A stretch of DNA of 64,000 bases from Turritopsis dohrnii (lineage: Eukaryota > Cnidaria > Hydrozoa > Anthoathecata > Oceaniidae), in contig BQMF02000036.1 of the NCBI GenBank assembly GCA_027922465.2, positions 1,364,001 through 1,428,000 of the forward strand, read 5' to 3'. The position numbers were made by a program, and so were the translations under genes. Positions 44,205-55,560 of the stretch are shown here, in pieces. The notes beneath the pieces are model-generated. The model was not told where the DNA came from and made no database searches. It saw only the letters and a program-made list of their open reading frames with translations. Each line of letters opens with the position of its first letter. Within the stretch, counting starts at the first letter, position 1.

Positions 44205-46195
44205 CGGCGAATATTGACGCGGTAATACCTTTAGAAAAACATAAACAATTTCTGAAAACAAACGGAAAGTGTCTGGTTTTGATTTTCTTTTGTTTGTTTG
44301 TTTGTTTTGTTTGTTTGTTTGTTCGTTTACATCTATGATTTCTTTTACTTTCAACATTGGGTTGTTGTTGCAACCTCAATCCCCTATCCCCAACTAAACA
44401 CCAATCACAATACATTATAAGAAGTTTTTTTCAAATTAGGCTATTTATGGTATTCATATATCATTGTGTGTCCACGACACAGATGAAAATGTTTCTTTTT
44501 GTTTTTTCTCGAAAATTTGGAATAATAATAGTGTTGTTTTTGTGAGCATTTTACACGAGTGTACATAGATATGAGTTATATATATATATTTGTTTTTTTA
44601 CATTTGCGAATTATGTTGAAGATTTTCTTTGCGTGTGAAGCAAATACAACTTCATAAACATGCCTCTTTTATATTCGTAAGCATCCCTCGGTACAAAGAA
44701 TCTGGAGACGAACTCGTGTTTATTCATTATCTCTTGTGCGATGATGGACGCATTCATTCACTCAAATGACTCTCATTTTTCTGGTTCAGATGTCCTTACA
44801 AACAAACAACCTGGAATATTCATTTTAATACGTAAAGACGTCAGAAAGCCACTGCGACGGAGAGCATTTTCATTTTCTTTAAAAATGTAAGCAATGGGTA
44901 GGGAAAGGTCAGTTTCATTTAAGGTTGTATTATCAGTGCCGAAACTGGCGGGGTGCGTTGGGTGCAATCGCACCGCCCTCAGATTTAGGTTGCCCTTTCT
45001 CTTACCAAGTAATTTTTCATACGATATTCTTTTTACTAAATTTATATAAATCATTAACTATTTGTCATCAAAATTGCATAAAATAGATTTGTGCATTTGT
45101 TGGCATGATGGTACTGCTTTACGAATGTATGTTCCAAGCCCAAATGCATGAAAAGCGCAAATAAGTTTAACTCAGTGGCGCAACTGATTATAATATTGTT
45201 ATGACATGATATTATCAAATTGTTCAATGAATTACATAAATCAAAAAAATGACAAACATGGACATGAACATATAGCAAATTACCTGACTCATTGTGAGTT
45301 GTAGGACCATTTCATAAACCAATCAGCAACAACCACCGATCAGTGAACATTTTCACAAGTATAACATTCAAACTTTTCTCTCGTGGTATGAAAAATTCTT
45401 CATTTCAACACTTCCTCGTGGCAGCTAAAATTTCTCTTATGTATTTGTTGATTGTTTAAAATGTCTCGTTGACGTTTGTCAATAAATCTTACAAGACGAA
45501 GGTCACACGATATATGATAGATAGGAAAGGCAAAGGATGTATGTCTGTGTTGTGTGTGTTATGTGCAGTCACTGCGTTACGGTAGTTTTCATGATGACGG
45601 AGATTTGTGGTTCCATCCACATCATGATATCTTGACGTGCTTGTCGGTAGCGACAGTAGATTGCCGTCGCAAGAACGTCGTCTGTATGCGTCACTCTCTA
45701 TAGTGCGTTCACTCTAACTTGGATAATCGTTAATGATTTTTATCAGACACGTTAAAGTAATGAAACAGAACGCTTATTAAAAGTTTAAAAATTCTTTTTC
45801 TACCATTATCAAGACAAAAGACGATCAATGACTTTTAAGTGTTGTGGGAATTGACGCTCAATTTCCACCAGATCGTGCAAAAGGACATTATCCAAGTTAG
45901 AGTGAACGCACTATACCCATAGTATTTCTACTGTTATTCCAGCTTCCATCCTTAGAATGAGTTTTAACACAAAATTGTAATTGAACGTCATGTTATGTCC
46001 CCACAGATTAATTTGAAAAGTTTTCGTTCTTTTTATTCAGGTGAATAAATTATGCACGTGCACGTTTATCACGTGCATTTATAACTTGTGATTTGATTGG
46101 CTACAAAGTAAACATTAGAAAGTTCATCTGGTAACACGTTTTAATCATTTTTGTCCACACGCTTTTTATAAGAACAATTTTATAAGAAAATCTCA
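44205..46195. repeat. segmental duplication copy 2, block b
   Basis: Homologous to 15113-17100. Compared with copy 1 it has gained the 45701-45913 MITE plus nearby sequence and lacks other tracts. It holds no recognisable gene. Confidence 0.85.
45701..45913. mobile_element. MITE with near-perfect TIRs and TA flanks
   Basis: TAGTGCGTTCACTCTAACTT plus GGATAAT is exactly inverted at the right end (ATTATCC..GCACTA). TA stands outside both ends. The matching site in segmental copy 1 (about 16812) lacks it, which confirms insertion after the duplication or loss from copy 1. Confidence 0.8.
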
Positions 46196-46439
46196 GTTAT
46201 GTGCCTAAATCTCCACGGATTAATTTGAATTGAAAATTTTATAAAGGCCTTTGATACTTTCTTGCCTAGTACTAACAATTAAGAATTAAGTTCAACATGA
46301 ATTTGTTTGGTTTTCGCTCTTTTTAATCTTGTGACTGAAAAATTTAGTGGCGTTTATCACGCGGATTTGTAACTTTGATTGGCTACAAAATAACCTTCAG
46401 AAAACTCACTGATCTGGCAAAACACTTTTTTCTACACAC

Positions 46440-46700
46440 TTTTTATAAGAACTAAAATTATCCCAGGCTAGTTTTTTAAAATCACAAGTTAATACGAACC
46501 TTATCCTCGATCTACCAAAGAAAACGTTTATGCTTTGCACAAATAAATATTTCATAATGCCGGTTAAATTTTCGTCTGTTATTTGAAATTGTGCAAACAT
46601 TTTAAAAACGAGGCAGTTTGCTGCCAGGGAAAACAGTCCTAAGAGAATCTGGCCCAATTACAAGTTCTATTTTGGAATGAAGTGGTAAAGACCCTACACT
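46440..46700. repeat. segmental duplication copy 2, block c
   Basis: Homologous to 19140-19400. Homology resumes after a small insert at 46747-46868, with TATCTTTGTGACGTAAACC shared between about 19,400 and 46,889. Confidence 0.7.
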
Positions 46701-46746
46701 GTCTACTTTGTCTTGATGTGCAGAGGTAGATACAGACACAGTCAAA

Positions 46747-46868
46747 CTCTGCGGAGGAGTACACTGTCACGAATTTTCTTATTAGTCTCAATTATTATGT
46801 TTAGTAATTGCACGTTTTCCATTTCTTCTCTTAATAACTTAACTCTCCTCCAGAAAGTTTGACTATGT
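46747..46868. mobile_element. small TIR insert in segmental copy 2
   Basis: ACACAGTCAAACTCTGCGGA and its inverted counterpart ACATAGTCAAACTTTCTGGA bound about 120 bp that is absent from copy 1. Non-autonomous. Confidence 0.6.
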
Positions 46869-47170
46869 TCTGAATCCGCGAATATCTTTGTGACGTAAAC
46901 CACAATGCAAACCCCAAACCGAATAAATTTGAAATAGACCTTTCCCTAATTTCTGTTCAAACACAAAGTTGATGATGTGCTATCAAGTTTCGCCTCGTTT
47001 CTATGCATTCTATGGTGTCACTAATTACATTTCTTATTACTTACTTTGACTATCGAAAAATTGTGGAAGCTAGAGTAAACTTTTTAGGAACTTTTATTTT
47101 CAGTATATCTGCCTTTTCGTTAATTAAAAAGTTACATCTGAAATATTCATTGGTTCTATCCCCGCGAACA

Positions 47171-47239
47171 CAACCTCGTAACCAGGGTTTCTTACGGATA
47201 CGGATATCGAAAAGGCAAGAAACCCTGGGTACGAGGTTG
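47171..47239. repeat. hairpin repeat, second copy of the CCCAGGGT family
   Basis: CAACCTCGTAACCAGGGTTT is inverted as AAACCCTGGGTACGAGGTTG around TACGGATACGGATATCG. Same family as 16238-16300. Confidence 0.7.
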
Positions 47240-47783
47240 CCCGTGAACCTATAACAAGACTAATTTTGAAGTTTTTTTTCAATTCTATTGTGAAAATCTC
47301 ATACGGCCCCTTCATATAAACTTTGCCTTTCATTTCACTGGAATTGGATTTACATGGTCGGCATTTTGTGACATTTTGTAAAGATATGTGGATTATGTAA
47401 ACAATTGCAACTTTCATTGAAATCTCTTTACTTTAAAGGAACCTTCTTCCAAATGACTTTTGATCAAACAAAGCATTCTTGTACAACGGGGAAAGTGCAG
47501 GGTACGAATAATAACGAAATTCGCTGTTCAGAAAAAGACGTTATTCTTACGAGCTTTGTTTAAGTAAGCCCAAAGGGTTCTTGTTTATAGTTCTGAACAA
47601 TTTTTTCATTGGGACAGTAACTTCTGAAATAATTGTCATGAAGAGATTGAAAAATGTATTAAAAAAAGGTTTACATGAGTGCATTATGTTAGTTGTACAT
47701 AAACTAGTATGAATAAGGATCAGAAATAAAAAGTATAGAGATTCGCCCATCGTTTCTTCTTTCTATTCTGATAGAACCCTTCA

Positions 47784-49846
47784 CCCAGCAGGCACCCAAC
47801 GTTTATTTAACGTTAGTCTAACGTTGGTTCTAGGTTTAACGTTACCAACGTAAAACCAACGTTACTCCAACGTTAACTACTTACGTTAGTACAACGTTAG
47901 AAAGTTACATCAGGACAACGTTAAATTTCGTTAATTTACGTTATACTAACGTTAGTGTTACGTTATTTTTTACGTTGTGGTAACGTTAGTGGTTGGTTAG
48001 AATGGAAGTCTTTTTTAATTAGTACAACGTTAAATACTTACGTTAGTATAACGTTAGATACTTACGTTAGTATAACGTTAGATACTTACGTTAGTATAAC
48101 GTTAAATTTCGTTAATTTACGTTATACTAACGTTAGTGTTACGTTATTTTTTACGTTGTGGTAACGTTAGTGGTTGGTTAGAATGGAAGTCTTTTTTAAT
48201 TAGTACAACGTTAAATACTTACGTTAGTATAACGTTAGATACTTACGTTAGTATAACGTTAAATTTCGTTAATTTACGTTATACTAACGTTAGTGTTACG
48301 TTATTTTTTACGTTGTGGTAACGTTAGTGGTTGGTTAGAATGGAAGTCTTTTTTAATTAGTATAACGTTAAATACTTACGTTAGTATAACGTTAGATACT
48401 TACGTTAGTATAACGTTAGATACTTACGTTAGTATAACGTTAGATACTTACGTTAGTATAACGTTAGATACTTACGTTAGTATAACGTTAGATACTTACG
48501 TTAGTATAACGTTAGATACTTACGTTAGTATAACGTTAGATACTTACGTTAGTATAACGTTAGATACTTACGTTAGTATAACGTTAAATTTCGTTAATTT
48601 ACGTTATACTAACGTTAGTGTTACGTTATTTTTTACGTTGTGGTAACGTTAGTGGTTGGTTAGAATGGAAGTCTTTTTTAATTAGTACAACGTTAAATAC
48701 TTACGTTAGTATAACGTTAGATACTTACGTTAGTATAACGTTAAATTTCGTTAATTTACGTTATACTAACGTTAGTGTTACGTTATTTTTTACGTTGTGG
48801 TAACGTTTGTGGTTGGTTAGAATGGAAGTCTTTTTTTAATTAGTATAACGTTAAATACTTACGTTAGTAAGGGCTATCATAAGTAAGTCCTTGAGGATGA
48901 TATGAATTTTGATTCGCACTTGCTACACATTTTCGCCTTTTCAATTAAGAAGTGTATCTCTTGAAAAAACTCGCTTTTACCGTGCTAACCTAGTATTTCC
49001 TCTCCATTTTACACATGGTAATATGTCTATTATATATCTATTATATACTTCGCGCTAGTCTAGCCTTAAAACGAGAAATCAGTTTGATTATTTAATCTTG
49101 GTTTTCCTGGCAAGATCTGTACTACATGACTTATAGATGATAGCTAGAGTATTAGGGCCTGCTACTTGATTATTTTTAATAGAAATCTTTTACTCAAGGT
49201 TTCTGATTAATTTTGTTGTATCCCCAGAGTGTTTTGCTTTGTTAACATATGAAAGCACAAAATGTCTGTTCTATGGACATTAGTCAGCTGGAAAATAGAT
49301 ATCTGTTCTAGCATAAATTTCTATTGATTTTCATTTATTGCAATTTGCCGTAACCACAAGCATTCGTTTAACACCTTCACTTATATTTGTTTCTTTTTCT
49401 TCTATTAGACGTGCGTAAATATTGACATAAAAATATGCTTTTCTTGTCAATTAAAGGTAAATATCAACTTCTATGACTATTCGCTGTTTTCGTCATTTTT
49501 CTTACTTTGTTGGGATGGACACCGGGATTTGTTTATAATGACTTCAGAAGTCATTACAATGTTATAACATTTTGATGTTGTTAACGAAATTTAACGTTGT
49601 CCTGATGTAACTTTCTAACGTTATGCTAACGTAAGTATTTAACGTTATACTAACGTAAGTATTTAACATTATACTAACGTAAGTATCTAACGTTATACTA
49701 ACGTAAGTATCTAACGTTATACTAACGTAAGTATCTAACGTTATACTAATTAAAAAAAGACTTCCATTCTAACCAACCACTAACGTTACCACAACGTAAA
49801 AAATAACGTAACACTAACGTTAGTATAACGTTGGGTGCCTGCTGGG
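47784..49846. mobile_element. TIR element built from ACGTTA repeats
   Basis: The ends are CCCAGCAGGCACCCAACGTT and its exact complement AACGTTGGGTGCCTGCTGGG, with CA outside both. The left half holds higher-order repeats of 157-181 bp made of 24 bp units (ACTTACGTTAGTATAACGTT AGAT), with up to nine 24 bp units in tandem at 48370-48590. The right end repeats the same units inverted (49570-49800). The middle (48870-49560) is unique noncoding sequence. Apparent repeated peptides (DTYVSITL) come from the array and are not genes. Confidence 0.85.
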
Positions 49847-49970
49847 CATCTATAAAAGCAAGTTTAGTTCAATGTTATAATTTTGAGAGTCATATAGTGT
49901 TAGGTCATCCTCACAAATTTCAGAAACGTCTCGCTAACAATAACGCAACGATATTTTGATCAATAATTCA

Positions 49971-50236
49971 AAATTGTAATCAACATTAAGAAAAATAACA
50001 ACTTTTTCTCGACATATTTCATTGAGCTTTCGGCTCTTCTAGAGCCATGATCACAATATTACAAAAATGTTTTTAAAAAACAAATTTATAATGTAAAGTT
50101 ATTGACAATTCCCTTGCTGAAAAATTAATTAAATAACTATAATGGCGCAGATGTAATCATGGCTCTAGAAGAGCCGAAAGCTCAATCGAATATGTCGAGA
50201 AAAAGTTGTTATTTTTCTTAATGTTGATTACAATTT
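49971..50236. repeat. foldback with 81 bp arms
   Basis: Arm 49971-50051 (AAATTGTAATCAACATTAAG..AGCTTTCGGCTCTTCTAGAG) is inverted with only a couple of changes at 50156-50236. The loop is 104 bp. It carries no ORF and is a likely MITE. Confidence 0.75.
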
Positions 50237-51172
50237 GAAAATTGGTTCTTTTGTTGCGATGACGTAATAACTTTTAAGATTATTTTAATGAGCTGAGGGT
50301 TGCACTGATCGACAGTTTATGAATTTACGGTAGGGAACACAGACATTGACTAAGTTGCTATGAAGAAACCCTTATAATACACACGTTATACTTACTCGCG
50401 TTCATCTTTTCTGTTTTGGAGAATTTCTGCAAATACACGTCTAGCAATATCTGTTAAGAAAGAAAAAAATCATATCATATCTCATATTAAACAGATATTG
50501 CATGGCTTTTTATTGAATATCGCGATTTATTAACTCGAGGAGTTTGATATTCAACGACGCGAAACATGATCCAACTGTTCATGTCATAACAAAACGCTGG
50601 AAGTTATCATGACACACATGTGAAACTCGTGAAATGTATCAAAACCTGAAAAATACGAGGAATGCCATTCAGGTTAACTGCATTAGATGATTTGAACGAA
50701 AATACTATAAGAATGAAATAGTACAATCTTCAAGGGTTTAAGTAACTGTTTCATATTTTACATCTGGGAAGGCGAAGTCTACATGTCTTTATGCAACTGT
50801 GATTTGAAAACACGTTATTCGGAATAAACAATGTATTTTGAATATGAACGTTCTTGGCATTGTAGAATTTTTTTAAAAAAGACCTTTCTCGGACCTAAGA
50901 CACATAATTTGCCATTGTTGTATGAAGTTAATCATTTGTTTGACAAAAAGAGAAATCAAATATCTAATAATATAATATCTGTTATCTCTTTACCGTTGAT
51001 TCTTTCGTCGCTCATGGCTTCTTTTAAAGGTTTCCAATCATTAAAACTGGTTTCGTCACCGCATACCCCGAAAGGACATGGTAATGGCAAAGTATGTCCT
51101 CCCCCTTTAAAGAAAAAAGAAGTGTTTTAACGGTGTTATAATTTGTTATAATGCTACTTTCCAATTAAAATA
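50237..51172. other. noncoding stretch
   Basis: I see no recognisable gene or repeat. The 99-codon ORF at 50831-51130 shows no family resemblance. Confidence 0.4.
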
Positions 51173-51838
51173 CCGTAAATATCCGAACAGGCGCCCAGTA
51201 TTTATTAAGCGCCCCCCTTTAATAAGCGCCCAGGTAATTTCCACAAATTTCAATAAGCGCCCAGCAGTTATTAAGCGCCCTCCTCGAATAAGCGCCCACC
51301 TTTTAAAAGGGGGCGCTTAATCGAAAACTGTCTTGAGAAACTGGGCGCTTATTTAAAAATTTTACTTTCTTATATCGGGAATAAAAAAATACGTAGTTTA
51401 TGTTGTGGGCATCTTTTCTATAAAGTCCTTTTTTCCTGGAAAACCTGGAAAATCTTGTGCTGAAGGGTCCGAAGTGCTCAAGGAACACATGACCATTTTC
51501 AGTGAGCAAGACAACAATACAAATCCATTTGAAATTACCGAGAATGTTGAGAATGCTCAGTATCCTGGTAGCATTTCATCTGACGACGAGGAACATGATA
51601 TCGATGTTGTTTAAACTAAAACTAAAAAACCAAGTAAGACGAAACCTAACTTTTTCTTAAATCTTTTTTTCAGTTTTATTTTCCAGGGAAAATTATAAAA
51701 ATGAAAGTTACCGTTGTCTTTAATTTGTACAAAATTATGAAAGTTTTATAAGCGCCCAGCATTTATTAACCGCCCCCTTCGATTAAGCGCCCATGCAAAA
51801 AATCCAAAAATTTAATAAGCTTGTTCGGATATTTACGG
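51173..51838. mobile_element. pogo-like element with TA flanks and GCGCCC repeats
   Basis: CCGTAAATATCCGAACA and its inverted equivalent TGTTCGGATATTTACGG bound 666 bp flanked by TA (51171-51172, 51839-51840). The sub-terminal regions are tandem AATAAGCGCCCA motifs in both orientations. An internal frame (51405-51614) ends SISSDDEEHDIDVV, which may be the last remnant of a pogo/CENP-B-type transposase (inference). Confidence 0.75.
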
Positions 51839-51914
51839 TAAGCAGATGTCAATCTAAACGCCTTCATGTTAACATAATGGAAATGAAGTTTGAATTGCTG
51901 AATTGTTTTCTTAC

Positions 51915-51984
51915 TTCTGTTTCTTCGTGCCAGTGTTGATGACACCACCATTGACAAGAGCAAGAATACAACGATAGTCTTCAT
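51915..51984 (-). CDS. candidate first exon of a small secreted protein
   Basis: It encodes MKTIVVFLLLSMVVSSTLAR, a textbook signal peptide with a cleavage site after STLA. The donor CAGAA|gtaaga follows at once. Later exons would lie toward lower coordinates, past the pogo-like element, and I could not find them. It could equally be an orphaned exon. Nothing indicates function. Confidence 0.4.
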
Positions 51985-52369
51985 GGTTGTTGTTCAGAAA
52001 CTGCCGCCTCAAACGAAGTTAGATGTCAACTGAAGTTACTAGCTGCATTAATGTTTATTTATCCCTGTCCGATGTAATTGTTGTGGTATTAACTTAATTG
52101 CTTCGGGGTGTTTCAAGATGTTGGAAATTGAAATTTTAATACTGTTTTTTTCATTGGGTTTACCGAATTTCAAAATAATTTTTACTTCGATAAAAATTCC
52201 TTTTTAACATCTGTCAACTTATAATTTTTGGGGCAAAATAAAAAAGTAGTTTTTGAAAAAATAAGGAAAATGTTTTGGAAAAATGTAATTAAATTTATAA
52301 TGGTCGATTAAGACAAAGTCTAATTACATCGTGCATAATTGCGTGGGTTTTGAGCACGATCTTTGAGCT

Positions 52370-52975
52370 ACAGTGTGTATCAAAATGTCTTATCCACCAA
52401 CTTTCAAGGCATATATCTCCTTACATGTCTGATAAAATATTGTGAATTTTACATCACAAGAAAGAGCTTTTCACGCTCTATCCGTTAATATCAAATATTT
52501 GCCAAAATATTTGTTCTTCGAAAAGCTATTGAAGAAAAACTCAACGATTTGGTTCATTAAATTCTTAAAAGTCAATTAAGTCATTTTACAATGAAAGTCA
52601 TTTGTAAACACAATAAAAACATTAAAAATCATCACACAGTAAAAAACATTTATTTGAAATTTTTAAGATTAGTTGTTATGGGAAATTGATACGCAAAGCT
52701 ATACTTAAAATTTTGTAAAAGTTTCATCAGCACAACAAAAGAAAATTACACCACTAAAAAGTCATTAGCATGTCAGTTAATTGACTTTTAAGAATTTAAT
52801 GAGCCAAATCGTTGAGTTTTTCTTCAATATCTTTTCGAAGAACAAATATTTTGGCAAACATTTTACATTAGCGGATGGAGCATGAAAAGCTCTTTCTTGT
52901 GATATAAAATTCACTATATTTTTTCAGACATGTAATGAAATATACGCCTTGAAAGTTGGTTTTGATACACACTGT
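52370..52975. repeat. large foldback with about 200 bp arms
   Basis: Arm 52370-52579 (ACAGTGTGTATCAAAATGTC .. TTAAAAGTCAATTAA) is inverted at 52778-52975 with roughly 10% difference. The spacer is about 200 bp. No ORF. Probably a non-autonomous foldback element. Confidence 0.8.
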
Positions 52976-53010
52976 ACAAACTATGAAACAAATTATTGCG
53001 ATGATGTTCT

Positions 53011-54130
53011 TGGACATAATCTTCCGTTCTGAAACGTTATCGGTTACCGTCATGTTTAAAGTGTAAGAATGTTAAAAAATTGGATAAATCTATTGTTTTG
53101 CTTAGTTATGACAAGCAGTTCTGAATATGTTTCAATAAGCTCTCAAACTTCACATGTCAACGTTACATATCATATTATATTTAGCTGACACATTTAATAC
53201 TTTTTTTTTCCTTTAGCGCACAAAAGGGTGCAATCACGACGAGACCTGGCTGATTCCTTGCAATATTAATAGTGATTCATGAAATTATATCACCACTCTC
53301 AAAAATGAACCATGTTCTAACTCCAGACTCAAAGTTGAACAAGCAGCATACATATTCGAAAAATTGCTGGAAGAATTCAGGATCTTGGTTACGTGGATTC
53401 ACGATTGCCTGATATCTCCGCTTCCCATCATCTATTGTTTTGCTTATGACAAGTAGTTCTGAATATGTTTTAATAAGCTCTCAATAATAATCCCATTTTT
53501 GGAAGAAAACATATCAAGGATTTATAGACAAGTTATTCCGAAGTACGTAAGAAAATTGCTGACCTAGTCTCTAGTTTGCGTGGTTTTCAAATGTGCAGAA
53601 TCTGTTTGGGAAATAAACAAATGTAAGCGACTTTTCTTCTGAAAGTTGATGTTTTTCTTAATGGTTGTCCAGTATTTCAAGTCTAATTGCATCGTGCATA
53701 ATCGCATGAAGCTTGAGCTGCATTATTGTTATTGTCATCTAATGAAAAAATTATTGCGATGTTTTTGTGAATTGTGGTTCCAAAGAATGTTCCGCTCTTT
53801 GGACATAATCTTCCGTTCTGAAGCAGTATCGGTTACCGTATTGTTTAAAGTGTACGAATGTTAAAAATTTGGATAAATCTGTTGTCTCGCTTGCTTAGTT
53901 ATGACAAGTAGATCTGAATGTGTTCCAATAAACTCGCAGTAGCAATCCCATTTTTAAAAGAAAACATGTCAAGGACTTATAAGCAAGTTATTCCAAAGCA
54001 CATAAGAAAGTTGTTGACCCAGTATCTAGGTTGCGTGGTATTCAAATGTGCAGAAGCTGTTTGGAAAATGAACAAATATAATTTTCCCTCTGAAAGTTGA
54101 TGTTTTTCTTCATGGTTACTCAGTACTTCG
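53011..54130. repeat. diverged tandem duplication array
   Basis: 53011-53145 resembles 53801-53935, and 53431-53677 resembles 53877-54130 (for example ATGACAAGTAG.TCTGAAT, GATGTTTTTCTT.ATGGTT). Period is roughly 450-790 bp. Part (GCATCGTGCATAAT.GC) is also found at 52329. The frames are not conserved, so these are noncoding repeats. Confidence 0.65.
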
Positions 54131-54289
54131 TATAGGCAGACCGGGACGAAGTTGGTATGGAACTTGTAGACAGGTAGAAGTGTTTCCATTGGAAAATGGT
54201 CACCATCTTACTTCCTTGCGCTGTCTAATCTAAATCAATTGTTTATTTGTATGCTTTGTTTCAGTGAAAGGATTTCTAAATTTCATTAA

Positions 54290-54481
54290 GATATTAAGCG
54301 AAGGTCCTCCAATCATGGTCTCTTATATCGCAACCCAATTATGGGATGCTCTCCCGGTAACTATGAAAGAAGCAACATTATTGGGTCGTTTTCGCAAAGA
54401 ACTCTATAACATCCCACGCACCCTTTGCAAATGTCGTCTTTGTGCAACATATATATCTAACCTAGGATACATTGGTTGGTT
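54290..54481 (+). pseudogene. LINE ORF2 3' fragment
   Basis: It encodes SYIATQLWDALPVTMKEATL and CKCRLCATYISNLGYIG, clearly homologous to the end of the 40.5 kb LINE (DIATQLWHKIPESAKKATSL, CRLCARFIPSLGYMA) but on the plus strand. It is a 5'-truncated copy of the same clade. Confidence 0.75.
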
Positions 54482-54545
54482 TGTATATGTATGTGTATAT
54501 AACATAACATATAACATAAGTCGATTTTAATTAGCATTAAGCTTC

Positions 54546-54703
54546 GGGGACACGGGCAACATTTTTCATGCGATTGCAACAAAAATCTGTTTTGTTGCAA
54601 TCGCAAGACATTTGTTGCTGCAACAATTTTCACCCATAAAATTGTTGCTGCAACAAATTTTTCATGTTGCAAATGCGTTTTGTAAAATGTTGCTAGTGTC
54701 CCC
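54546..54703. mobile_element. MITE with GGGGACAC..GCAACATTTT ends
   Basis: GGGGACACGGGCAACATTTT and inverted GGGGACACTAGCAACATTTT bound 158 bp, with inner palindromes TTGTTGCAATCGCA and TTGTTGCTGCAACAA. Non-coding. Confidence 0.75.
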
Positions 54704-55050
54704 ACATTTTCAACATGCTTTTATACAAAACTAGAGATAGGAAAGTGCCGATGTTGGCGCAAAATTGTATCCCTCCTAATCATAAGCGAGAATCCCTGTC
54801 AATTATTCTCTCATAAACATAACATGGGAAATCATATGATTTCGGGTATTTCCCTACATAAAGTTTAATCAATAAATATTAGGGGTTTCCCTAATATTAT
54901 TATTATCACCACAAACTACTCAGAAATGTAAACAATTAAATATCTCATAAAAAAATGTCCATGGGGAAATTCCCAATTGTAGTAAAAAGCAGTTTGTAGC
55001 AGTTTAAACTTTATAACATAAATGAGCTAACAATACTCATAACACACAGA

Positions 55051-55118
55051 TCAGCGTAGTCTAGTGGATAAGAACGCTAACTTGCAATCGCAAGGTCGTG
55101 TGTTCGAACCCCACGCAG
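55051..55118 (+). other. tRNA-like sequence (SINE head or tRNA relic)
   Basis: TAGTCTAGTGGATAAG (A-box-like) and GTTCGAACCCC (B-box-like) are at tRNA spacing, with a possible CTTGC/GCAAG anticodon stem. The loop geometry is wrong for a decoding tRNA. It lies about 0.45 kb from the Polinton-type polymerase. Confidence 0.5.
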
Positions 55119-55560
55119 TTCGTCTGAGAGGAAGTATATATATACTTCGGCGGTTGTAGATCTCTCATGTTCTGGTTGTAAAACTTGCATGAGTGCGCAC
55201 TTCCCCGCAGTTTGTGTTGAATATATCGCGGAATGGCTAGCATTGTGTCTGGTCCATAGAGACATTCAGGTTACCGTCATTTCGATCGAAATTCAACAAA
55301 CGCCAGGGCTTAGAAGTGTCAGCATGTATCCACAATGCCGGCTATAATTGCAAACTACATGCGCTGATCAGCGAAATATATACCATATGCTAAACACCGT
55401 GGTTATCGCTAAAACCAAAGCAATTTTCTCTTCTTCATGAGATGGGAGTGAATCTGTTTGACTCACTACTCTTTTGTGAACTTCCTTTTGTGAACTTTTA
55501 TTTTTTGTTTGTTTTTTTTGTTTGTTTTTTTTACCTCTTACCTCTTACCTCTTTGTTATC
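55119..55560. other. probable terminal region of the Polinton-like element
   Basis: Noncoding. A short tandem TTACCTC array lies at 55532-55552 just beyond the polymerase stop. A Polinton terminal inverted repeat is expected around here, but its partner lies outside the window, so no boundary can be drawn. Confidence 0.35.

Larger units (their letters stand above)
40345..44205 (-). mobile_element. CR1/L2-like non-LTR retrotransposon (LINE), inactive
   Basis: A near full-length LINE on the minus strand. Its 3' end is at 40345 with an (ATTT)n/(AAAT)n tail (40355-40385) and its 5' end is near 44205. It carries ORF1 (coiled coil) and ORF2 (AP-endonuclease plus RT), with at least four frame breaks. 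It interrupts the segmental duplicate: flanking sequence on the left matches 15100-15112 and on the right matches 15130 onward. No clear target duplication is seen. Confidence 0.85.

Noticed and set aside
47955..48803. Four ORFs encoding repeated DTYVSITL peptides
   Set aside because: They arise from the 24 bp ACGTTA repeat (a multiple of 3) and restart at each higher-order unit. There are no coding features.
47784..49846. CRISPR-like array
   Set aside because: Units are directly abutting with no unique spacers, in a eukaryotic transposon with TIRs.
55051..55118. Functional tRNA gene
   Set aside because: The A and B boxes are recognisable, but the anticodon loop is not a 7 nt loop with U33 and the acceptor stem does not pair.
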